A stretch of 16,930 bases of DNA from Candidatus Zixiibacteriota bacterium (GTDB taxonomy: Bacteria; Zixibacteria; MSB-5A5; SM1-73), in the NCBI GenBank assembly GCA_029933635.1, contig JAOZNS010000036.1, positions 1 to 16,930 on the forward strand, given 5' to 3'. The notes beneath the pieces were generated by a model. That model had not been told where the DNA came from. It made no database searches and was given only the letters and a program-made list of their open reading frames with translations. Shown piece after piece: positions 7,958-15,432 of this stretch. Position 1 is the stretch's first letter; each line of letters starts with the position of its first letter. The position numbers and the translations under genes were made by a program.

Positions 7958-10825
7958 TTGGACACAGATCGCATCAGAATCAAGGGCGCCAGAGAGCATA
8001 ACCTGAAAAACATCGACGTGGAGATTCCACGAAACAAGCTGGTGGTGATCACCGGTTTGTCTGGATCGGGCAAATCCTCCTTGGCCTTTGACACCATCTA
8101 CGCTGAAGGTCAAAGAAGGTATGTGGAATCTCTGTCTGCTTATGCCCGACAATTTCTGGGGATGATGGAGAAGCCGGATGTTGACTTTATCGAAGGGCTT
8201 TCTCCAGCGGTCTCCATCGAGCAGAGAAGCTCAGCTAAAAATCCCCGTTCGACCGTGGGGACGATAACCGAAATATATGATTATTTAAGACTTTTGTTCG
8301 CTCGGGTGGGAACCCCTTTTTGCTATAAGTGCGGGAGAAGAATCTCTCAACAGACGGTGGAACAGATAGTAGATTTTACGCTTTCTCTCCCCAAAGGTAA
8401 GAAGATTCAAATTCTGGCTCCACTGATCAGGGGGAGAAAAGGAGAATACCGAGAGGTATTTGATCAGATCAGAAAGGAAGGATTTGTTCGCGTAAGGGTG
8501 GATGGGAAAATAATGGAGGTGGAAGAAAAGATCAAATTGGAGAAGTATAAGAAGCACAACATTGAGGTGGTCGTGGACCGGCTGGTGGTGGACAAAAAAA
8601 TCGCAAGGAGATTGGCTGATTCCTTAGAGACCGCCTTGAAGCTGGGATCCGGCATGGTGATGGTCGATGTGACGGGCCAGGAGGAGCTTTTGTTTTCCGA
8701 ACGCTATGCCTGTGTGCATTGTGGAATCAGCTATGAGGAACTTTCACCCAGGATGTTCTCCTTCAACAGCCCGTATGGCGCCTGCCCCACCTGTAGTGGG
8801 CTGGGAACCAAAATGGAGATAGATCCAGATCTGGTCGTTCCAGATCAAAGCGTCTCCATTGCGTATGGTGCCATAGCACCTTGGGGGACACCACTGGGTA
8901 GCTGGTATTATCATCAGCTCAAAAGCTTAGCCGAACATTATAAATTTAGCTTATATGTTCCCTTTTCTAAGTTAAGTTCTGAGGTGAAGAAGATTATCCT
9001 TTATGGAACAGGAGCCAGGGAGTTGCGCTTTCACTGGGAGGATGAAGAAGGTAAGGGGGAGTATTACGGAAGCTTTGAAGGTGTGATCCCCAATCTGGAA
9101 AGACGGTATCGCCAAACAGAATCGGAGTCGGTGCGGGAATGGATAGAGAAATATATGCGAATACTTCCTTGCCCCGATTGTAATGGAGACAGATTAAAAA
9201 AGGAAAGCCTCTCAGTTAAAGTGGGTGGAGTGAATATAGCAGAGTTAACTAAGCTCTCGGTAAAGGAGGCGGCTAAGTTTTTTGCCAGATTAAAGCTTTC
9301 ACCACGGGAACATCAGATAGCAAAACAGATCCTAAAGGAGATAAACGAAAGGTTGGGTTTCTTGATGGATGTGGGGCTGGATTATCTGACGCTGGATCGT
9401 TCTGCCGCATCCCTCTCCGGTGGCGAAGCACAAAGGATAAGATTAGCCACTCAGATCGGCTCCAGATTGGTGGGGGTATTGTACATCTTGGATGAGCCTT
9501 CGGTGGGGCTTCACCAGAGAGACAACAAAAGGCTTTTAAATACCCTTTTAGGCTTGAGGAATTTGGGCAACACCGTGCTGGTGGTGGAGCACGACCGAGA
9601 GACCATAGAGACAGCAGACCATGTTATAGATCTTGGACCCGGAGCAGGGAAGGACGGAGGATGGGTGGTGGCTCAGGGAACGCCGGACCGGATCAAACGA
9701 AGCAAAAAATCTCTTACCGGAAAATATCTTTCAGGGAAATTGACCATCTCCGTTCCAGACAAAAGGAGGAATGGCAATGGAGGTTTTCTGACCATAACCG
9801 GAGCGGCGGGAAACAATCTCAAAAGAATTCGGGTGGATTTTCCCTTGGGAGTGTTTATCTGCGTAACCGGCGTGTCCGGCTCGGGGAAGTCGACTCTGGT
9901 TAATGAAACCCTCTTTCGAATCTTAGCCCAACATTTTTATAACTTCAAAATTGCTCCATTGGAATATGAAAGCATCAAAGGTTTGGATAACATTGACAAG
10001 GTGATCAACATAGATCAATCTCCCATCGGCAGGACACCCCGATCCAATCCCGCCACCTACACCGGAGTCTTCACCCCCATCCGAGATCTTTTCGCCATGC
10101 TTCCTGAGGCTAAGGTGAGGGGTTACAGACCGGGTAGATTCAGCTTCAACGTTCAGGGGGGGAGATGTGAAGCTTGCGAGGGAGACGGCATCATCAAAAT
10201 CGAGATGCATTTTTTGCCGGATGTATATGTTGCCTGCGAGGTATGCAAGGGGAAAAGATACAACCGGGAGACGCTGGAGATCAAGTATAAGGGGAAAAAC
10301 ATTGCCGACGTTTTAGATATGACCGTAGATGAGGCCTACGATTTCTTCATCAACATCCCTAAAATTAAAAGAAAACTTCAGACTTTGAAGGATGTGGGAT
10401 TAGGATATATCAAGCTGGGTCAACCTGCCACCACCCTTTCCGGAGGCGAAGCCCAGAGGGTGAAACTTTCCACCGAGCTTTCCAAAATCTCCACCGGCAG
10501 AACCTTCTATATACTGGACGAACCCACCACCGGACTTCATTTTGAGGATGTAAAGATGCTTCTGAAAGTCCTAAACAAGTTGGTGGATATGGGGAATACG
10601 GTGGTGGTGATCGAGCATAACCTAGATGTGATCAAGACCGCTGATTATATCATCGACTTGGGACCGGAGGGAGGCGATGAAGGGGGGAGGGTGATCGCTT
10701 GCGGAACTCCAGAGGAGGTGGCAAAGGTGCCCCAGTCATTCACCGGGAGGTTTCTGAGGCAGATTTTGAAAGCCTCTCCTCTCTCCTCGGAGAAAAGAAG
10801 GGTTCAAGCTCAGCTTCGGTCTTAG
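7958..10825 (+). CDS. uvrA: Excinuclease ABC subunit A (UvrA)
   Basis: The DNA-damage recognition ATPase of nucleotide excision repair, which loads UvrB at bulky lesions in the cytoplasm. The 955 residues match the family length of about 940. Both ABC modules are complete. Module one has Walker A GLSGSGKSS (33-41), signature LSGGEAQRIRLA (about 486), and Walker B with ILDEPSVGLHQRD. Module two has Walker A TGVSGSGKST (about 635), signature LSGGEAQRVKLS (about 828), and ILDEPTTGLHFED. Zinc-binding Cys pairs are present: CYKC near 122-125, CVHC and CPTC near 252-278, and CEAC with CEVC near 738-761. The start is TTG at 7958, supported by AGGAGA eight bases upstream; an ATG at 7942 is in another frame. 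No uvrB or uvrC lies nearby. A weak AAACGGC/GCTGTTT hairpin follows at 10833-10850 but has no U-tract. Confidence 0.97.
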   Translation: MDTDRIRIKGAREHNLKNIDVEIPRNKLVVITGLSGSGKSSLAFDTIYAEGQRRYVESLSAYARQFLGMMEKPDVDFIEGLSPAVSIEQRSSAKNPRSTVGTITEIYDYLRLLFARVGTPFCYKCGRRISQQTVEQIVDFTLSLPKGKKIQILAPLIRGRKGEYREVFDQIRKEGFVRVRVDGKIMEVEEKIKLEKYKKHNIEVVVDRLVVDKKIARRLADSLETALKLGSGMVMVDVTGQEELLFSERYACVHCGISYEELSPRMFSFNSPYGACPTCSGLGTKMEIDPDLVVPDQSVSIAYGAIAPWGTPLGSWYYHQLKSLAEHYKFSLYVPFSKLSSEVKKIILYGTGARELRFHWEDEEGKGEYYGSFEGVIPNLERRYRQTESESVREWIEKYMRILPCPDCNGDRLKKESLSVKVGGVNIAELTKLSVKEAAKFFARLKLSPREHQIAKQILKEINERLGFLMDVGLDYLTLDRSAASLSGGEAQRIRLATQIGSRLVGVLYILDEPSVGLHQRDNKRLLNTLLGLRNLGNTVLVVEHDRETIETADHVIDLGPGAGKDGGWVVAQGTPDRIKRSKKSLTGKYLSGKLTISVPDKRRNGNGGFLTITGAAGNNLKRIRVDFPLGVFICVTGVSGSGKSTLVNETLFRILAQHFYNFKIAPLEYESIKGLDNIDKVINIDQSPIGRTPRSNPATYTGVFTPIRDLFAMLPEAKVRGYRPGRFSFNVQGGRCEACEGDGIIKIEMHFLPDVYVACEVCKGKRYNRETLEIKYKGKNIADVLDMTVDEAYDFFINIPKIKRKLQTLKDVGLGYIKLGQPATTLSGGEAQRVKLSTELSKISTGRTFYILDEPTTGLHFEDVKMLLKVLNKLVDMGNTVVVIEHNLDVIKTADYIIDLGPEGGDEGGRVIACGTPEEVAKVPQSFTGRFLRQILKASPLSSEKRRVQAQLRS

Positions 10826-10974
10826 TTTAAGGAAACGGCTTAGGCTGTTTTGGCAAATTTCGACTTTTGTGATTGTAATTGCTATCACCTCAGAGAAAAA
10901 TTTTCATATAGCGTTAGAGGAACCGATATCCCATTTGGAGAAGAAAGAGTGAAAAAATCATGAGGTTATAAGTT

Positions 10975-12072
10975 ATGGCTGAGCCCAAAAAAACGCCATT
11001 TTATGATTTACATGTCAAAAATAAAGCTAAGATGATCGAATTTGCTGGATATCTGATGCCCATCCAGTTTAAGGGGATAATGGAGGAACATCGAAAGGTG
11101 AGATCGTCGGTGGGACTTTTTGACATCACCCACATGGGAGAATTCGAAGTATGGGGGAAGGATGCAGAAAGCTTTATTCAAAAGATGACCACCAACGATG
11201 TCCTTAGATTAGCTCCTTATCAGGTGCAATATTCTTGCATGTGTTATGAAAAAGGGGGAATCGTGGATGATCTTTTAGTTTATCGTTTGCCGGATCATTT
11301 TCTGCTGGTGGTCAATGCCGCCTGTGCGGAGAAGGATTTTAAGTGGCTTTCCGATCACCTGTGGGGAGATGTGGAGTTGAAAAATGTAAGTGACCAAACT
11401 GCACTTTTAGCTTTACAGGGTCCAAAAGCTGAGCAGGTGTTGAAGAAGCTGACAGATAGAAATTTGTCTGATCTGAGATACTACTGGGCAAGCTGGGGAG
11501 AGGTGAACGGTGTTGAGATGATTTTCTCCAGAACCGGCTACACAGGAGAAGATGGATTTGAGCTTTATTTTTCTCCCGCTTATGCAGAAATCATATGGAA
11601 CGCTTTGATCGAGGCGGGAAAGGAGTTTGATATTCAGCCCGTTGGTCTGGGGGCCAGAGACTCCTTGAGATTGGAAATGAAGTATATGCTTTATGGTAAT
11701 GACATCGATCAGACCACCAACCCGTTGGAGGCTGGTTTGGGATGGGTGGTGAAATTAGACAAGGATGATTTTGTGGGAAAAGAGGCAATCTTAAGCTTAA
11801 AACAAAAGGGGATAAAACGCAAGTTGGTCGCCTTCGAACTGATGGATAAAGCTTTTCCTCGCCAGCATTACCAAATACAAAAGGATGGCAAAAAGATTGG
11901 AGAGGTGACCTCGGGAACCTTTTCTCCCTCCTTAAATAAGGGAATTGGATTGGGTTATGTTCCGGTCGAATATTCTAAAATCGGGACCGAGCTGAATATT
12001 CTCATCCGGGGCAAGCCCCATAAGGCTGAAGTGATAAAGCCGCCTTTTTATAAAAACTTCACCCATAAGTAA
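10975..12072 (+). CDS. gcvT: Aminomethyltransferase, T protein of the glycine cleavage system
   Basis: It transfers the methylene group of the aminomethyl-lipoyl H protein to tetrahydrofolate, releasing ammonia and giving 5,10-methylene-THF. The 365 residues fit the family. Recognisable motifs are GLFDITHMGEF (47-57), GGIVDDLLVY (94-103) containing the catalytic Asp region, VVNAA (112-116), SRTGYTGEDGFEL (185-197), and GLGARDSLRLE (224-234). The start ATG has GAGGT eight bases upstream. A 149-base spacer separates it from uvrA, so it probably has its own promoter, though none stands out. The H and P protein genes are not in this window. The next gene, ThiD2-like, begins about 40 bases downstream and is likely cotranscribed. 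Confidence 0.95.
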   Translation: MAEPKKTPFYDLHVKNKAKMIEFAGYLMPIQFKGIMEEHRKVRSSVGLFDITHMGEFEVWGKDAESFIQKMTTNDVLRLAPYQVQYSCMCYEKGGIVDDLLVYRLPDHFLLVVNAACAEKDFKWLSDHLWGDVELKNVSDQTALLALQGPKAEQVLKKLTDRNLSDLRYYWASWGEVNGVEMIFSRTGYTGEDGFELYFSPAYAEIIWNALIEAGKEFDIQPVGLGARDSLRLEMKYMLYGNDIDQTTNPLEAGLGWVVKLDKDDFVGKEAILSLKQKGIKRKLVAFELMDKAFPRQHYQIQKDGKKIGEVTSGTFSPSLNKGIGLGYVPVEYSKIGTELNILIRGKPHKAEVIKPPFYKNFTHK

Positions 12073-12111
12073 GAGTCTGTCATTTATACAAGCTTGGTCA
12101 GGTGGGAAAAT

Positions 12112-12540
12112 TTGACTCAGATAGACAAAAAAAACATTTATCGAATCCTCGACGCTAATTTAAATCGCGCCAGAGAAGGGATCAGGGTGACGGAGGAGCT
12201 AGCAAGGTTTTATTTCGACGATGCCAAATTATCATCTAAGTTTAAGAATCTTAGGCATGAGTTGACTAAAGTTGCTCAAAAAAGCTTCGATTATGAGAAA
12301 CTGCTTTCCTTCCGAGATAGCGAAAAGGATGTGGGGGCAGATAGCATGGGCATTTTGGAGAAAAAGAGGGTTGATCTTGTCTCCGTCATTCAAGCTAACC
12401 TGAGGAGGTCCCAGGAAGCCACCCGGGTTTTGGAAGAGTTTGGAAAGCTGGTTAATCCTGATTCCGCCAAGTCGTTTAAAAGGATTCGATTCAGGCTGTA
12501 TACCTTAGAGCAGAAAATACTGGGATTGCTGGAGAAGTAA
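12112..12540 (+). CDS. thiD2: Stand-alone ThiD2-family protein (probable hydroxymethylpyrimidine-phosphate kinase)
   Basis: A small, all-helical-looking protein of 142 residues. It carries the hallmark YRILDANLNRAREGIRV (10-26), FKNLRHEL (44-51), and a second related block QANLRRSQEATRVLEEFGKL (94-113). The two blocks resemble each other, so the fold seems internally duplicated. From memory, this domain is usually the N-terminal part of ThiE (thiamin-phosphate synthase) in cyanobacteria and others. Stand-alone versions have been described as ThiD2, an alternative HMP-P kinase. The function is inferred by family. I chose the TTG at 12112 because AGGTGG lies six bases upstream; a TTG at 12094 would add six residues but lacks a ribosome-binding site. 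It probably shares a transcript with gcvT. No other thiamin gene and no TPP riboswitch is visible nearby. Confidence 0.72.
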   Translation: MTQIDKKNIYRILDANLNRAREGIRVTEELARFYFDDAKLSSKFKNLRHELTKVAQKSFDYEKLLSFRDSEKDVGADSMGILEKKRVDLVSVIQANLRRSQEATRVLEEFGKLVNPDSAKSFKRIRFRLYTLEQKILGLLEK

Positions 12541-12548
12541 ACTACGTT

Positions 12549-12624
12549 GCGTCGGGAAATTGTTTTCCCGACGCTGTGCTTAGATGGCACAAAGTTCCGC
12601 ATCGGGATTACAAAATCCCGATGC
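12549..12624. repeat. Pair of perfect 11-bp hairpins after the thiD2-like gene
   Basis: Hairpin one is GCGTCGGGAAA (12549-12559), loop TTGT, TTTCCCGACGC (12564-12574). Hairpin two is GCATCGGGATT (12599-12609), loop ACAA, AATCCCGATGC (12614-12624). They share the design of an outer GC, TCGGG and an AT-rich tetraloop. Neither is followed by a U-tract, so they are REP-like rather than classical terminators, although they could stabilise the 3' end of the gcvT-thiD2 transcript. Confidence 0.8.
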
Positions 12625-12647
12625 AACAAGCTCATGTAGAATATATC

Positions 12648-12713
12648 GTAGTTTCCAATTTATTGGGTGATTTTCGTGTGCCCGATAAATCGGGCAACTA
12701 CACGGCGATACAG
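12648..12713 (+). repeat. Double-hairpin intergenic element, copy 1
   Basis: It aligns along its length with 15251-15318: both begin GTAGTT, have a hairpin around CCAAT/ATTGG, a TCGT-containing spacer, a hairpin GCCCGAT (12680-12686), AA, ATCGGGC (12689-12695), then CAAC and a GCGATACAG-like end. Its start GTAGTT (12648) and AACTAC (12696-12701) are themselves inverted. Homology also extends weakly to the left (AGAATATATC against AGATATTTT). The left end is uncertain; a CTGTG at 12574-12578 could be the partner of the right-hand ATACAG. Confidence 0.7.
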
Positions 12714-12765
12714 TCTCTTTTTGAAAGGGAAGATAGGAAAGATCAGGTAATCATTATGCCAACTG

Positions 12766-12811
12766 CAATAAGTGTAAAAATCCCTTTCTCCTGTAAAAAA
12801 TTCCTTCAACC
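12766..12811 (-). repeat. Dispersed intergenic repeat, copy C (core only)
   Basis: Read on the minus strand it starts GGTTGAAGGAATTTTTTACA and ends ACACTTATTG. It follows the cores of copy A (5959-6004) and copy B (15369-15416) with scattered substitutions. It lies 3' of the histidine kinase gene, in the same orientation. The downstream CCTCACC block and the long CCCCTCTCCAC hairpin of copies A and B are not recognisable here, so this copy is degenerate or truncated. Confidence 0.6.
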
Positions 12812-12907
12812 GAAATGGGGAAGATTCTATTAATCCTTGCCTAATTGATCAAACAAGTTCCCATTTCGGAATTTATCCGTTGTTGCGGGATCCCCTTATC
12901 CCGCAAC
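12810..12907. repeat. Inverted repeats in the convergent spacer before the kinase gene
   Basis: CCGAAATGGGGAA (12810-12822) pairs with TTCCCATTTCGG (12858-12869) with one bulged base, enclosing 35 bases. Immediately after is the perfect hairpin GTTGCGGGAT (12882-12891), loop CCCCTT, ATCCCGCAAC (12898-12907). A further weak pair TGGTTC/GAACCA sits at 12913-12936. With the hairpins at 12549-12624 and 12648-12713 this makes the 423-base spacer between the converging thiD2-like and kinase genes almost entirely foldable. No gene is supported in it. Confidence 0.7.
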
Positions 12908-12963
12908 ATCTCTGGTTCGGCGGGCACCCTGAACCAGCGGGGGGGTAAATCTCTCATCTTCCT

Positions 12964-14985
12964 TTAACTTTCATTCAGGAACCCGGAATGAGTGAAAACT
13001 GACTTTTCCAGCTCGTTTTTTTGCTGAGACTCCACTGAAGCCAGATGAGGTAGAAGTTTTAAGGGAAGGTATATTTTGAAGGTGGTCCCTCTGTTCGGTT
13101 CGCTTTCCAATTCTATCTTTCCGTTGTGCAGGCTGACGATCTTTTTGACCAGACTTAACCCCAATCCAGTTCCCTTCTCCTTGGAGGTGAAGAAGGGATT
13201 GAATATCTTTTGCTGAGCCTCCTTTGCGATTCCACAGCCGGTATCGGAGATCTCTACCACTAAAGATCTTTGGTTGGAGAAGGCTGTCTTTTCTTCGACC
13301 CTGATGGAGAGCTTTCCTCCCTGAGGCATTGCCTCTATGGAATTTTGGACCAAGTTCTGGAAGCATTGTTTCAGAAGGAGTTTGTCTCCCAGAATAAGCG
13401 GGAGATGGGGTTGAGGTTCAAATTCAAAGACTATCTTGTTTTCCTTCAAAGTCTCCTTTACCGACAAAAGACATTCCCGGATTATCTCGTTTAGACTAAT
13501 TTTTTCTATCTTCGGTTGGAAAGGCTTGGCGAAGGATAAAAACCTCTTTAGCATTGATTCCATGCTCAAGGCTTCATTGACGATTCCATCGATCGCCTGG
13601 CTTTGTGAGGCGGGATCATCTTTTATTTTTTTAAGCAATTTACTGAAGCCTAAAATGGTTCCCATGGAGTTCCTCAACTCGTGGGCCAGACCAGATGACA
13701 TCTCGCCCAAAGCGGCCATCTTGTCCTTAAAGGCGATTTCCTCCTGTAACTTCTTTATCTCGGTCAGATCGGTCAGGAAGACCATCACTCCCAGCATCTT
13801 CCCCTGCTCGTTTTTGACCGCAGATGCGCTCAGGCTCAAAGGTACTCCTTCACCGCTTTTCCTTACCAAGTTGAGCTCTGGTATGGAGAAGGTTCTTTGT
13901 TCTTTCAGCGCGGTTTTGATGGCTAAACAAAGTGGGCTGTCCTTCTCAAAAACAGCCTGGTAACGTTTGCCCAATACTTGACTTTCTGAAAGATCCAAGA
14001 TCATCTCGACCGGATGGTTCATCCGGACGATCTTTCCCCGATCATCGGTGATGATCATTCCACTGGTCATGCTTTTTAAGATATACTCGTTATAGCTGGC
14101 TAAGTTCTTTGCTTGACGGTCCGTTCTTCGATAAAGTTCCTGCAGGATCTTTTCTTTTTGCTTAAGCTCCTTTATCACCTGTTGGAAGATCTCAACCGCC
14201 ATATCCAGATCCCCCTCCTTTTGATATTTGCCTGGTCTGCGAATTATGCTTTCCTGCTTGGCCTTTTGCACCATCAACCGATAGGGTCTTAAAAGGTTTT
14301 TGATCAAAAGTAAGGTGACAAAAGCGGCCACAAGAAATCCACCCATTCGAGCTAAAGCGTTCAGTTTGGAGAATTCCTCAATTCTGGCAAAAGCTGTAAC
14401 TTCCCTTTCCACCATCACCCAGATTCTGCTTTTGGCTTTTGGTGATTCCAATGGTAGATAACAAGAGAGAAAACTGTTTCCCAGCTCGTCGGTATAAAGA
14501 TCGGAAAAGAATTTACCCAAGCCCCCTTTTTTGTATTTGCGGTTCAGTTGATTTACCAGCTTTGAATTCACCCCGCAGAAGATATGGAGATCAAAAGCTG
14601 AACCAAGTTCTTGGGAGGAGATTAGGGGTTCTCCATCCGAGGAGATAAAGGTTATTCGGTCAACCCCGGATTTGAGAGCAAGCTCGATTAAATTTTTTTT
14701 CAAATTTGATTTCTGGGACTGAGAGCCTTTCTCCCAGATGAGGCTGGCGGAGAAAGCCACCGTGGAGAGCTGTTGATAAATTTGATTTTTTAATGCTTGC
14801 TTGGTTTGATGAAAAAGATACTCGGTGCCGAAATTAAAAAGGATCAGAAAAAGGATAAAGAATATTAAGGAGATGCGAATCTGCGATTCGTAGTCCAGGC
14901 GCAAAAAATCTTTGACTCTCAATTTTCCTCCTGGATTATTTTCGGAAGAGGCCAGAGAATTCAAGCCTTTCTTGATTATCGGCAT
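12964..14985 (-). CDS. Membrane PAS-domain sensor histidine kinase (orphan)
   Basis: The 673 residues read in order: transmembrane helix 1 (about 38-53), an extracytoplasmic sensor region (about 60-205), transmembrane helix 2 (about 214-230), a coiled coil (265-295), a PAS domain (about 298-410, motif MTSGMIITDDRGKIVRMN), and a dimerisation domain whose phospho-acceptor His is His435 in SSGLAHELRNSMG. The ATPase domain shows N box QNLVQNSIEA (543-552), G1 DTGCGIA (581-587), F box FNPFFTSK (595-602) and G2 GTGLGLSL (605-612). All catalytic boxes are intact. The arrangement resembles NtrB/AtoS-type kinases that often partner with sigma-54 response regulators, but no regulator lies beside it. 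The ATG at 14985 lacks a ribosome-binding site (upstream CCTCCCTCCC). A TTG at 14922 (codon 22) is preceded by AGGAGG with a four-base gap and could be the true start, without affecting the first helix. Confidence 0.93.
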   Translation of the reverse strand: MPIIKKGLNSLASSENNPGGKLRVKDFLRLDYESQIRISLIFFILFLILFNFGTEYLFHQTKQALKNQIYQQLSTVAFSASLIWEKGSQSQKSNLKKNLIELALKSGVDRITFISSDGEPLISSQELGSAFDLHIFCGVNSKLVNQLNRKYKKGGLGKFFSDLYTDELGNSFLSCYLPLESPKAKSRIWVMVEREVTAFARIEEFSKLNALARMGGFLVAAFVTLLLIKNLLRPYRLMVQKAKQESIIRRPGKYQKEGDLDMAVEIFQQVIKELKQKEKILQELYRRTDRQAKNLASYNEYILKSMTSGMIITDDRGKIVRMNHPVEMILDLSESQVLGKRYQAVFEKDSPLCLAIKTALKEQRTFSIPELNLVRKSGEGVPLSLSASAVKNEQGKMLGVMVFLTDLTEIKKLQEEIAFKDKMAALGEMSSGLAHELRNSMGTILGFSKLLKKIKDDPASQSQAIDGIVNEALSMESMLKRFLSFAKPFQPKIEKISLNEIIRECLLSVKETLKENKIVFEFEPQPHLPLILGDKLLLKQCFQNLVQNSIEAMPQGGKLSIRVEEKTAFSNQRSLVVEISDTGCGIAKEAQQKIFNPFFTSKEKGTGLGLSLVKKIVSLHNGKIELESEPNRGTTFKIYLPLKLLPHLASVESQQKNELEKSVFTHSGFLNES

Positions 14986-15163
14986 AAAAGGGAGGGAGGT
15001 TAATTTTGTGGCAGATCAGAAGAGAACACCAAAGTAGCCCCTTGTTGTTCTAAAGAGGATTGCAAAATCGAAGCAAGTTTTTTTGTCTTTCTCTCTTTTT
15101 TCCTTTGAATTGTTGATAAAAGGGAAGATCTTTTTGATAAGAAAGTGTGAGGTGAAATTTTAG
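14986..15163. other. Upstream region of the kinase gene
   Basis: This AT-rich spacer between the kinase gene and repeat copy B should hold the kinase promoter on the minus strand, but I find no hexamer pair good enough to name. No TGGCAC-N5-TTGC type sigma-54 site and no gene is visible. Confidence 0.35.
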
Positions 15164-15425
15164 GCTTTCTTTGCTTCTCCTCCTTAGTCCCCTCTCCACT
15201 TTAAGACTGTGTCATAATTACCTTTAATGAGCAACCTTATAAGATATTTTGTAGTTGCCCAATTCATTGGGCAGTCCTCGTCGTGCCTGATAAATCAGGC
15301 AACAACATTACGACACAGCGACTTGTGGAGAGGGAAAACCAGAAGGTGAGGTTCTAAAAGTATCAAATCAAATAAGTTTTTAAACTTCTTTCCCTTTACA
15401 AAAATTCCCTTCAACTAAAAGAAAC
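15164..15425 (-). repeat. Dispersed intergenic repeat, copy B (interrupted by an insertion)
   Basis: Read on the minus strand from 15425 it repeats copy A block by block: TTTTAGTTGAAGGGAATTTT, then AAAAACTTATTTGATTTG, TTAGAACCTCACC, the left hairpin arm CCCTCTCCAC, and, after an interruption, the right arm GTGGAGAGGGGACTAAGGAG. The arms that sit three bases apart in copy A are pulled apart here by about 120 extra bases (15202-15320). It lies directly 3' of the prepilin peptidase gene and in that gene's orientation. The far boundary near 15164 is approximate. Confidence 0.78.
15202..15320. mobile_element. Small non-coding inserted element (MITE- or REP-like), double-hairpin copy 2
   Basis: About 119 bases interrupt the hairpin loop of repeat copy B. 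Near-terminal inverted repeats are CTGTGTCATAAT (15207-15218) and ATTACGACACAG (15307-15318), 11 of 12 complementary. The flanks carry the same four bases, ACTT, at 15198-15201 and 15321-15324, as a target-site duplication would. Inside are two hairpins: GCCCAAT/ATTGGGC (15257-15272) and GCCTGAT/ATCAGGC (15285-15300), homologous to 12648-12713. It has no coding capacity, so any movement would need a transposase supplied from elsewhere. The four-base duplication is short enough to be chance, but the interrupted host repeat makes insertion the simplest reading. Confidence 0.68.
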
Positions 15426-15432
15426 CAAGATT

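Noticed and set aside
10833..10850. Possible terminator after uvrA (AAACGGC, TTAG, GCTGTTT)
   Set aside because: The stem is short, includes a G-T pair and is not followed by a U-tract beyond its own arm.
12576..12833. Plus-strand 85-codon open frame between the thiD2-like and kinase genes
   Set aside because: It runs through two perfect hairpins and two repeat elements, has no ribosome-binding site and no family resemblance.
12838..12954. Minus-strand frame of about 38 codons beginning just after the kinase stop
   Set aside because: An AAAGGAAG sequence abuts its ATG too closely and the frame consists mostly of the inverted repeats at 12882-12936.
12541..12963. Possible CRISPR array
   Set aside because: The repeated units are palindromic hairpins of different sequence with irregular spacing; there are no constant direct repeats, uniform spacers or cas genes.
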